Source: UBA1127 sp034422455 (GTDB lineage Bacteria; Chloroflexota; Dehalococcoidia; Lucifugimonadales; UBA1127). From it: DNA of 64,000 nt. The stretch lies in assembly GCA_034422455.1 (NCBI GenBank), contig DAOUJQ010000023.1, positions 124,001-188,000 on the forward strand, written 5' to 3'. The translations under genes were made by a program, and so were the position numbers. Below, piece after piece: positions 57,220 to 64,000 of this stretch (the first letter of the stretch is position 1; every line of letters begins with the position of its first letter). Below the pieces are notes generated by a model. It ran no database searches, had not been told where the DNA came from, and saw only the letters and a program-made list of their open reading frames with translations.

Positions 57220-58908
57220 TTAGGAGTCGATCAGCCCCACCTGTGGCTGGGTCCAGGGGAGGTTGTAGACTGGTGCGAATTGCGGCGCTCTTGGGATGGG
57301 CATGTCCCCAAAGGGCACGTCAATCACAACGGGCGCTTGCCGCGCCAGAGCCTGCGGGATGAGCGTCTCCAGCTCCATCGGACCCTCCGCCCGCATGCCG
57401 ACAGCGCCGAAGGAATCGGCGAACTTGACGAAGTCCGGGTTGTGCAGGTCCGTCTCGTACGTCCCGTTGAACGCCGTCTCCAGGTCCCGCGCAACGTTGC
57501 CGTAGGAGTCGTTTCTGAACACCACGGTTACCACGTTGATCCCGTACTTGACCGCCGTCGCGAGCTCGGACGCGTTGAACATGAACCCGCCGTCGCCGGC
57601 CATGCACACCACCGGGCGGTCGGGCCGGGCCACCTTCACGCCCAGCGCCGTGGGAAAAGCGTAGCCGACGTTGAAGGAGTAGCCGGAGTCGATGTAGGTC
57701 TTGGGATGGGTCACTTGATAGTGGGTGCGGGCATAGTAGCCGAACTGGGTGACGTCCCAGACGATGAAGGTGTCCTCCGGGATGCCCCGCTGCAGGGCCT
57801 CCATGACGGGGTACTGCGGCTCGTGGAGCTGGATGTCGTAGTAGGCGATCAGCTTGCGGGCGGCGGCGACGGCCTCCACGGGCGAGGGTCGGTCGGCCGC
57901 GCCGGCTTCGAGAAGGACGGGGAGCAGCGCCTCAATGGTTGCACGGGCGTCGCCGTGCAGCGGAATGGTGTTGGCCTGGACCCTGGTGAGCTCCGTGTCG
58001 TCGATGTTGATGTTCACCAGGGTGGACCGCTCCCCAGCCGGGTTGCCCAGCGAGAAGCGTGCGCCGATGCCGATCACCACGTCCGCGGACTGCATCACCT
58101 CGTAGAGCTGGTTCATTTCCTGCCGCTCCGCTCTGGGGCTGAAGCAGGAACCGTAGGACAGGGGATGGTTGTCCGGAATCGTCCCCTTGCCGCCACTGGA
58201 GGTGATGACGGGGATGTTGGTTGCCTCGGCCAGCTTGACCAGGGCCTGCTCAGCGTCGGAGCGCGCCACGCCGCCGCCGGCGTATATCAGGGGAAGCCGG
58301 GACCCGGCGATGACCTGGGCGGCCGACTCCAGGTCCTCGCGGGTGGGCACGATGCGCGAGACACGGGCCGGGTCCCGGAGCACGACTTCCTCCCGCTCCA
58401 CACCGGCGTCGGGCGGAATCTCGATCAACACGGGGCGTGGACGGCCCGTCCGCATCTGCCGGAACGCCTCGAACACCGCGTCCGGGACCGCGCGAGGCCG
58501 GAGCGCCAGACGCTGCCACTTGGTCACGGACCGAACGGCGCCGGCCTGGTCCGCTATCTCATGGACCGCCCCCAGGTTCCTGCCCATGGCGGCGCGCGGC
58601 ACCTGCCCGGCGATGAGAAGCACCGGCGTCGAGCGGGAGTAGGCGTTGGTCAGCCCGGACGCCGCGTTGTACACGCCCGCTCCCGGAACCACGAGGGCGA
58701 CCCCCGGCTTTCTGGATGCTCGAGCGTAGCCGTCGGCCATGTAGGTCGTCGCCTGCTCGTGACGCGTGGTGATCATGCGAATGGACGGCTCGTCCCGCAG
58801 CGCAGCAACGATGCCGTAGATCTGAATGCCAGGGATCCCGAAGACAACTTCGACGCCTTCACGCACCAGCGACTTGACCAGGGCCTCGCCGCCGCTCATC
58901 ACGGCCAT
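57220..58908 (-). CDS. Thiamine pyrophosphate-dependent enzyme (acetolactate-synthase-like)
   Basis: 562 residues with the three-domain layout of the POX/ALS family. The N-terminus has GEALVKSLVREGVEVVFGIPG and the catalytic Glu in TTRHEQATTYMADGYAR. The C-terminal ThDP site is AGDGGFMFNASELATAVKYGINVVTVVFRNDSYGN (GDG...N). There is no adjacent small regulatory subunit, so it is more likely a catabolic decarboxylase or carboligase (oxalyl-CoA, glyoxylate or benzoylformate type) than biosynthetic ALS. AGGAG lies ten bases before the ATG at 58908. Confidence 0.85.
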   Translation of the reverse strand: MAVMSGGEALVKSLVREGVEVVFGIPGIQIYGIVAALRDEPSIRMITTRHEQATTYMADGYARASRKPGVALVVPGAGVYNAASGLTNAYSRSTPVLLIAGQVPRAAMGRNLGAVHEIADQAGAVRSVTKWQRLALRPRAVPDAVFEAFRQMRTGRPRPVLIEIPPDAGVEREEVVLRDPARVSRIVPTREDLESAAQVIAGSRLPLIYAGGGVARSDAEQALVKLAEATNIPVITSSGGKGTIPDNHPLSYGSCFSPRAERQEMNQLYEVMQSADVVIGIGARFSLGNPAGERSTLVNINIDDTELTRVQANTIPLHGDARATIEALLPVLLEAGAADRPSPVEAVAAARKLIAYYDIQLHEPQYPVMEALQRGIPEDTFIVWDVTQFGYYARTHYQVTHPKTYIDSGYSFNVGYAFPTALGVKVARPDRPVVCMAGDGGFMFNASELATAVKYGINVVTVVFRNDSYGNVARDLETAFNGTYETDLHNPDFVKFADSFGAVGMRAEGPMELETLIPQALARQAPVVIDVPFGDMPIPRAPQFAPVYNLPWTQPQVGLIDS

Positions 58909-59042
58909 AGTTCGACTGCTCCTAGGGTTGGCAGATTCTTTAGAGGGCCATAGGCATGGGACTGCCCCGCATTGTATGCGAATCCGGGGCGCTTCGCCCG
59001 TCACGACGCGCCGGGAGGGTCTGGAACCTCAACTGCCCTGGG

Positions 59043-59330
59043 CTAAACGCCCTCGACGATTACCATATTGATATTGGAAGACCGGTCGCGGATGTCGGTA
59101 AGGGCATTGTACTCAGCGGAGTCCAGCCAGGTGTGGACCTCATCTAGGCTGCCGAACTCCAGTATTGCGAGGCGTTTGGGCGTCCAGTCGCCCAGGATGG
59201 TCTCGAGTGCGCCGCCCCGCGCGACAAACTTACCGCCGTGACTCTCTACCGTGGGAGTCACCTGTTGAATGAACTGCCTGTAGAGGTCCGGGTCTGTAAT
59301 CTCGACGTCCGTGATGACAAATGCCGCCAT
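59043..59330 (-). CDS. DUF1330-family protein
   Basis: 95 residues, a dimeric ferredoxin-like barrel. MAAFVITDVEITDPDLYRQFIQQVTPTVESHGGKFVARGG and RLAILEFGSLDEVHTWLDSAEYNALTDIRDRSS are the standard DUF1330 pattern. Function unknown in general. AAAGGA lies nine bases before the ATG. It is upstream of the ThDP enzyme on the same strand, 134 bp away. Confidence 0.88.
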   Translation of the reverse strand: MAAFVITDVEITDPDLYRQFIQQVTPTVESHGGKFVARGGALETILGDWTPKRLAILEFGSLDEVHTWLDSAEYNALTDIRDRSSNINMVIVEGV

Positions 59331-59616
59331 CGTTCAGCCATCCTTTCTGTATGAACACCCTCTAGAATAGCGGAATCACTCGCGGCGCCCCCGTTCGTGA
59401 ACAGCTAGGCAAACAGCAAAGCCGCAGGAGACACAATACCACCTCAACAGCATCCCTGTGGCGTCTCACACCGTCTCTACAAGCAGAACCCAGACCTTCC
59501 TGCTCTCGTGGCTGTATCAACCTCACCCTTCCTTCAGCGACTCCGGAAACCCCTGCGGAGCAGGTGTGCTATAGTAGGGTGTCCGTTTTTCTTGCGTTCT
59601 GTTTGGAGGTTTCACC

Positions 59617-60885
59617 GTGCTGACGCCGGAAGAAAACAAACTCGTCACGGAGATCGGGCCGGAGACCGCCATGGGCGACCTCTTCCGCCGTTTCTGGATC
59701 CCGGCCTTCCTCGCCCGGGAGTTGCGTGAGCCCGACGGCACGCCCGCGCGGACGCGACTGCTCGGCGAGCACATCGTCGGCTTCCGCGACACCGGCGGCC
59801 GTCTCGGCATCCTGGAGGCGGCCTGCCCGCACCGCGGCGTCGACCTCTCCTATGGCATCAACGAGGAGAACGGCCTCCGCTGCGCCCGATGCGGCTGGAA
59901 GTTCGACGTTGACGGCAACATCGTGGACATGCCCTTCGAGCCTGAAGAGGAAGCCCGGCAGATGATGAAGGAGGTCAAGGCCGTCGCCTACAGCGCCCAC
60001 GAGTGGGGCGGCGTCGTCTGGGCGTACATGGGCCCCAAGGACGAGTCGGCGGAGATGCCCCAGTTCGAGTGGGGTGACCTGCCCGACGGCCACCGGTTCA
60101 TCACCAAGTACGTGCAGGAGTGCAACTACCTGCAGGGCCTGGAGGGGGGTATCGACAGCTCCCGCATCAACTTCCTCTTTGACATGCTCTTCGGGGACCC
60201 GCCGTCGGTGGAGTCGACCGCGGACCGCCTCGTGCAGGGGCTGCAGGGTGAGCCGGCGCCCCAGGAGCAGGCCATACAGTCTGTCGCCATCAAGACGACG
60301 GAGTACGGCCTGTTGGTGGGCGCGTCGACGGAACAAGGCAAGGACGAGAGCACCTGGAACCTCAACCAGTGGCTCATGCCCTTCTACACCACGCCCAAGC
60401 CGGAGGGCGACGGCCTGCTGGGCTGCCTTGCCTGGGTGCCCGTCGACGACCGCAACACGATGGTCTACGCCATCACCTACCACCCGGACCGCCCGCTGAC
60501 GGAGGACGAGATCTCCCTGCGGCGGGCCGGCCACGGCTTCCACCCGACGCTGGAGGAGGGCACCTACAAGCGCGCCCGCAACAAGGAGAACGACTACCTG
60601 ATCGAGCGGAAGACGTCCGGGGCCAACCCGCTCGCCTCCATCTCCAACGTGTTCGAGCTGGCGCTGGTGCTGGAGGAGAGCATGGGCGCCATCGTCGACC
60701 GCTCCAGGGAGCAGCTCGACGAGAACGACATCGCCGTCATCGCGGCCCGCAAGATGCTCATGAAGGCGGCCATCGACCTGCGCGAGGGCACCGAGCCTGC
60801 GGCGGCACACATGGGCGCCATCTACAACGTCCGGGCAGCCTCCACCACCCTCGGCAAGGGCGAGACCCTGGAGGACGTGGAGTAG
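59617..60885 (+). CDS. Rieske-type oxygenase homologue with replaced metal ligands
   Basis: 422 residues, aligned by eye with the phthalate-4,5-dioxygenase side of ring-hydroxylating oxygenase alpha subunits. The Rieske domain has CPHRG (Cys70, His72) and then CARCGWKFD, where Cys92 stands in place of the second His of CxxHGWxF. In the catalytic domain the Fe site DSxHxxxxH reads DSSRINFLF, so Arg183 and Phe188 replace both His. The frame is otherwise intact and full length. The cluster could still bind as 3Cys-1His, but mononuclear iron is unlikely, so classical dioxygenase activity is doubtful. No ferredoxin or reductase gene is adjacent. Confidence 0.85.
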   Translation: MLTPEENKLVTEIGPETAMGDLFRRFWIPAFLARELREPDGTPARTRLLGEHIVGFRDTGGRLGILEAACPHRGVDLSYGINEENGLRCARCGWKFDVDGNIVDMPFEPEEEARQMMKEVKAVAYSAHEWGGVVWAYMGPKDESAEMPQFEWGDLPDGHRFITKYVQECNYLQGLEGGIDSSRINFLFDMLFGDPPSVESTADRLVQGLQGEPAPQEQAIQSVAIKTTEYGLLVGASTEQGKDESTWNLNQWLMPFYTTPKPEGDGLLGCLAWVPVDDRNTMVYAITYHPDRPLTEDEISLRRAGHGFHPTLEEGTYKRARNKENDYLIERKTSGANPLASISNVFELALVLEESMGAIVDRSREQLDENDIAVIAARKMLMKAAIDLREGTEPAAAHMGAIYNVRAASTTLGKGETLEDVE

Positions 60886-60888
60886 CTC

Positions 60889-62034
60889 CTACCCCTCGCG
60901 CCGCAGCGTGCCCGCCTCCACCACGTACGTCGCGACGGCCTCGTGCAGGCCGTGCGGCTCCTCGCCCTCGACGATCGTGACCAGCGCCTGCTCCGCGCGG
61001 CATGCGGCCTCCAGCACGTGGCGGCGACGCTCCCCGTCCAATTCCGAGAGGACGTCATCCAGCAGCAGCACGGGCTCCTCGCCCAGCAGCGTCCGCAGAT
61101 GCCCGGCCTCCGCCAGCCGCAGCGACAGCGCCGCCGTCCTGACCTGTCCCCGCGAGCCGAACTGCCCGACGTCCAGCCCGCCGACAGTGAGGGTCACGTC
61201 GTCGCGGTGCGGGCCGACGAGCGACTGTGCCATTTGCACCTCGCGCCGGCGGCGCTCCGCCAGCATGCCGGCAGCGTGGGCGGCGATCTCTTCCGGCTCG
61301 CCATCACGGTCGATCGAGGGTGTGTACGTCACAGCCAGCGCGCCGTCGTGCGGGGCCATTGCGGCGTAGGCGGCTGCGGCCAGAGGCGCGAGCGCGTCGG
61401 CGGCATCCCGCCGCCACGCCGTCAGCTGCGCGCCCATTCGGCACAGCTCGCCGTCCCAGTAGTCGAGCTCCGGGGGATGGGCCAGCCCCTCGCGGATGCG
61501 GCGCAACAGCTGGTTGCGCTGCGTAATGACGCGCTGGTACCGCTGCAGCGTCCGCAGATAGTCGCGGTTGGCCTGCGACAGGAGCACGTCCAGGAACCGG
61601 CGCCGGTTGGCCGGCGAGCCCGTGACGATACCGAGGTCCTCCGCGGAAAAGGGCACGGCGGCGATGGCCCCCACCGCATGCCCCGCGGCGCGGGGCACCC
61701 CGTCCACGCGAATGCGCTTCTGGAAGACGGTGGCGTCCCGCTCCCCCGGCGCCAACGCCATGTCCACTTGCACCTCGATCTGATCGCCGCCGTGGCGCTG
61801 CGCTGTGCCGCTCACGCGGGTGTATGGCACCTCCGCCAGCGACGCAAGACGGATGACGTCGCGCTCGTGCTCGGCGCGGGTGGACTTGGTCAACGACAGC
61901 AGGATTACGGCTTCCAGCAGGTTGCTCTTGCCCTGCGCATTCGCGCCGCGAAACACCGTCAGCCCGGGGCCGAGGGTCAGCTCCGTGTCGGCGTAGTTGC
62001 GGAAGTTCTTGAGCGACAGGTGCGTCAGGTGCAT
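60889..62034 (-). CDS. recF: DNA replication and repair protein RecF
   Basis: 381 residues, an SMC-like ABC ATPase that directs RecOR to gap edges. LTHLSLKNFRNYADTELTLGPGLTVFRGANAQGKSNLLEAV gives the N-terminus with Walker A. The signature region (GQVRTAALSLRLAEAGHL) and Walker B VLLLDDVLSELD are near the C-terminus. The ATG at 62034 is chosen to match family N-termini. It stands apart from dnaA-dnaN-gyrB here, converging with the Rieske-type gene three bases away. Confidence 0.94.
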   Translation of the reverse strand: MHLTHLSLKNFRNYADTELTLGPGLTVFRGANAQGKSNLLEAVILLSLTKSTRAEHERDVIRLASLAEVPYTRVSGTAQRHGGDQIEVQVDMALAPGERDATVFQKRIRVDGVPRAAGHAVGAIAAVPFSAEDLGIVTGSPANRRRFLDVLLSQANRDYLRTLQRYQRVITQRNQLLRRIREGLAHPPELDYWDGELCRMGAQLTAWRRDAADALAPLAAAAYAAMAPHDGALAVTYTPSIDRDGEPEEIAAHAAGMLAERRRREVQMAQSLVGPHRDDVTLTVGGLDVGQFGSRGQVRTAALSLRLAEAGHLRTLLGEEPVLLLDDVLSELDGERRRHVLEAACRAEQALVTIVEGEEPHGLHEAVATYVVEAGTLRREG

Positions 62035-62331
62035 GGCGGCATGGCCTGCCTTCGTACGCGTTTTACTGCGCAACGGGTGTTTGCCGGTATTCTAGCAGGC
62101 GCCCCGTCCCACAGGACGCCGCCTCCGCCCCCGTTTCCGTCGAAATTCGTCGTTTTCCAGCTGGACAGGGGCATGGAAGACCGTGATATACTGCATCGTC
62201 CAGCCTTGTCAGCGGGAAAATCTTGTCCCGTTTGCGGGTTTTCGCCCGCACGAAATGCTCCAGATGTAACCTTTTCGTAACACGCATACGCGTTTCGGGT
62301 GGACAATGGAGAAAACCGGGAAAGGGCGGCG
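62035..62331. other. Divergent recF / ppdK promoter region
   Basis: 297 bp without a gene. TAGAAT (minus strand, near 62092) could be the recF -10 box and TATACT (near 62188, plus strand) the ppdK -10 box, the latter giving a leader of about 140 nt. TGCGGG/CCCGCA (about 62233-62250) is a short stem in that leader. No known riboswitch is recognised. Confidence 0.4.
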
Positions 62332-64000
62332 ATGACCCTTCGTGAAACGGTGAAGCAGACCCAGTGGGTGTACGCGTTCGAGGAGGCGGACGGGAGCCGC
62401 CGTGACCTGCTGGGCGGCAAGGGCGCCGGCCTCGCTGACATGACCGCCGCGTCGCTTCCGGTCCCTCCTGGCTTCATCATCACGACCGAGGCCTGCCGCT
62501 CCTACTACGATTCCGGCAAGGTCATGCCCGCCGAGATGTGGGCCCAGGCCCTGGAGTCCCTCGTTGCGCTGGAACGGTCGACGGGCCGTTACTTCGGCGC
62601 TCCCGCCGACCCCCTGCTCGTCTCCGTGCGTTCCGGCGCGCCCGTCTCCATGCCCGGCATGATGGACACCGTCCTCAACCTCGGCCTGAACCAGGCCGTC
62701 GCTGACGGCATCGCGCGCCGTACCGGTAACCGCCGCTTCGCCCTGGACCTCTATCGCCGCTTCATCCAGATGTACGGCAACGTCGTCCTCGGCATCGACG
62801 GCCACCATTTCGACGCCGTGCTCGACGTGCACCAGGGGGCTGCCGGCGTGAGTCTGGCCTCCGAGCTTGGGCCCGACGCACTGCAGCAGGTCATCGACGA
62901 GTTCAGGCAGGTCGTGCTGCGGCTCACGGGCGAGCCCTTCCCGGACACGCCCAAGTACCAGCTGGAGCGCGCCATTCTCGCCGTCTTCGACAGCTGGGAG
63001 ACGCGCCGGGCCATCGACTACCGCAACTACAACAGGATCCCCCATGACCTCTACACGGCCGTATGCGTCGTCGCAATGGTCTTCGGCAACATGGACGAGA
63101 CCAGCGGCACGGGCGTGCTCTTCACCCGCGATCCCTCCACCGGCGAGCGCACCCTGTACGGCGAGTACCTGGTGAACGCGCAGGGCGAGGACGTTGTGGC
63201 CGGCATTGCGACGCCCCAGAAGATCGCCCAACTCCAGCACCAGATGCCGGATGTCTACCGCCAGCTGGATACCATGGCCCACCAGCTGGAGCAGCACTAC
63301 AGTGACGCCCAGGACGTGGAGTTCACGGTGGAGCAGGGCAAGCTCTACCTCCTGCAGACACGTTCGGCCAAGCGCAGCGCAAAGGCCGCCGTCAAGATGG
63401 CCGTCGACATGTTCGACGAGGGCCTTATCAGTAAGGACGAGGCCCTCCTCCGCGTGGAGCCCGACCAGATCTACCAGCTCCTGCTGCCCCGGCTGGACCC
63501 GGAGGCCAAGGAGACGGCGTCGGAGGCCGGTCAGCTCGTTACCGTCGGCATCGGCGCGTCGCCGGGCGGCGCCACGGGCCGTGTCGTGTTCACCGCCGAC
63601 GAGGCCTCCGAGCAGGGCAAGCGCGGCCTCAGCGTTGTCCTCGTCCGCCCTGAGACCAGCCCTGATGACGTCCACGGCCTCATCGCGGCCAAGGGCGTGC
63701 TCACCTCCCGCGGCGGCGCGACGAGCCACGCCGCCGTAGTCGCCCGCGGGCTCGGCAAGCCCTGTGTCGCCGGCGCCGAGCAGCTGGAGGTCCACCCCGA
63801 AGAGGGCTTCCTCGTGTGCGGCGACCTGACCATCCGCGAGGGTGACGAGATCAGCATCGACGGCGCCACCGGAGAGGTCTTCTCCGGCCGCATCTCGACG
63901 CTCAACCCGTCCGTGAACGACGACGAGGATCTCGTCACGCTGCTGGAGTGGGCCGACCAGACCAAGCGCCTGGGCGTCTGGGCCAACGCGGACTACCCCC
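62332..64000 (+). CDS. ppdK: Pyruvate phosphate dikinase (partial, runs off the window)
   Basis: The first 556 residues of an enzyme of about 880. It interconverts pyruvate, ATP and phosphate with PEP, AMP and pyrophosphate. LLGGKGAGLADMTAASLPVPPGFIITTEAC is the ATP-grasp start. VSVRSGAPVSMPGMMDTVLNLGLN and GTGVLFTRDPSTGE are nucleotide-binding blocks. The phosphocarrier His is in TSRGGATSHAAVVARG, at about residue 466. The ATG at 62332 is preceded by AAAGGG; an earlier ATG at 62306 opens a frame that stops at once. The C-terminal PEP/pyruvate domain lies beyond the window. Confidence 0.95.
   Translation, partial: MTLRETVKQTQWVYAFEEADGSRRDLLGGKGAGLADMTAASLPVPPGFIITTEACRSYYDSGKVMPAEMWAQALESLVALERSTGRYFGAPADPLLVSVRSGAPVSMPGMMDTVLNLGLNQAVADGIARRTGNRRFALDLYRRFIQMYGNVVLGIDGHHFDAVLDVHQGAAGVSLASELGPDALQQVIDEFRQVVLRLTGEPFPDTPKYQLERAILAVFDSWETRRAIDYRNYNRIPHDLYTAVCVVAMVFGNMDETSGTGVLFTRDPSTGERTLYGEYLVNAQGEDVVAGIATPQKIAQLQHQMPDVYRQLDTMAHQLEQHYSDAQDVEFTVEQGKLYLLQTRSAKRSAKAAVKMAVDMFDEGLISKDEALLRVEPDQIYQLLLPRLDPEAKETASEAGQLVTVGIGASPGGATGRVVFTADEASEQGKRGLSVVLVRPETSPDDVHGLIAAKGVLTSRGGATSHAAVVARGLGKPCVAGAEQLEVHPEEGFLVCGDLTIREGDEISIDGATGEVFSGRISTLNPSVNDDEDLVTLLEWADQTKRLGVWANADYP

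Overview
The window is high-GC bacterial chromosome, about two thirds G+C by eye. GTG and TTG starts are frequent and ribosome binding sites are clear. The mix of housekeeping genes with luciferase-like monooxygenases, phosphotriesterase-like and acyl-CoA-dehydrogenase-like enzymes, a glycolate oxidase operon and a Rieske-type protein resembles Chloroflexota of the Dehalococcoidia/SAR202 type. That placement is inference from gene content; there is no rRNA gene to confirm it.

Region by region. 0-5.3 kb (minus strand): the first codons of a probable sigma factor gene, dnaG, an RluA-family pseudouridine synthase, lspA, then ATP sulfurylase and APS kinase. 5.6-9.8 kb: a lipoprotein with a metallopeptidase signature, an orphan phage portal gene, a DUF3303-like gene and a scaffold-like phage gene, with an AT-rich stretch carrying an 18-bp perfect hairpin. 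9.9-20.6 kb: an EF-G paralogue, a HicBA-like toxin-antitoxin pair, a membrane metallopeptidase-like protein, PAP2 phosphatase plus MFS transporter, an SCO1664-like kinase-fold protein, inositol monophosphatase and mutY. 20.7-25.6 kb: tRNA-Lys and tRNA-Leu behind a good sigma-70 promoter, an FAD amine-oxidase-like enzyme, a homocysteine methyltransferase-like protein, an SRPBCC protein and an ABC exporter. 25.7-30.3 kb: a catabolic group (two luciferase-like monooxygenases, a phosphotriesterase homologue, an acyl-CoA-dehydrogenase-fold monooxygenase). 30.5-44.4 kb: a membrane-anchored EEP-domain protein, glcDEF, two thioredoxin-like lipoproteins, a GNAT gene bracketed by a 90-bp duplication, purL and a surface-anchored protein. 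44.6-53.5 kb: a Mg-chelatase-like ATPase, then ybeY-dnaX-ybaB, an inserted VapBC-type pair, recR, SDR, recO and an acyl-CoA dehydrogenase. 53.9-64 kb: a lactate/glycolate-type permease, Nudix, ornithine-cyclodeaminase-like and ThDP enzymes, a DUF1330 protein, a Rieske oxygenase homologue that has lost metal ligands, recF and the first two thirds of ppdK.

How the genes work together. GlcDEF and the LctP-type permease (16 kb apart) could take up and oxidise glycolate or lactate. Sat and CysC make APS and PAPS from sulfate. DnaX, YbaB, RecR, RecO and RecF are replication and recombination-repair functions. The 26-30 kb group looks like flavin- and metal-dependent breakdown of organic compounds whose substrates cannot be read from sequence.

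The least expected signals are three. The first is a family of three interspersed elements (near 18.0-18.3, 39.6-39.9 and 53.6-53.9 kb), each with a conserved leader placed 51-52 nt before an ATG and followed by a palindromic module; two of the modules are exactly 114 bp with perfect 10-bp inverted ends. The second is the Rieske-family protein at 59.6-60.9 kb, with Cys, Arg and Phe where three conserved His ligands are expected. The third is the isolated, rearranged phage morphogenesis genes at 7.3-9.8 kb.
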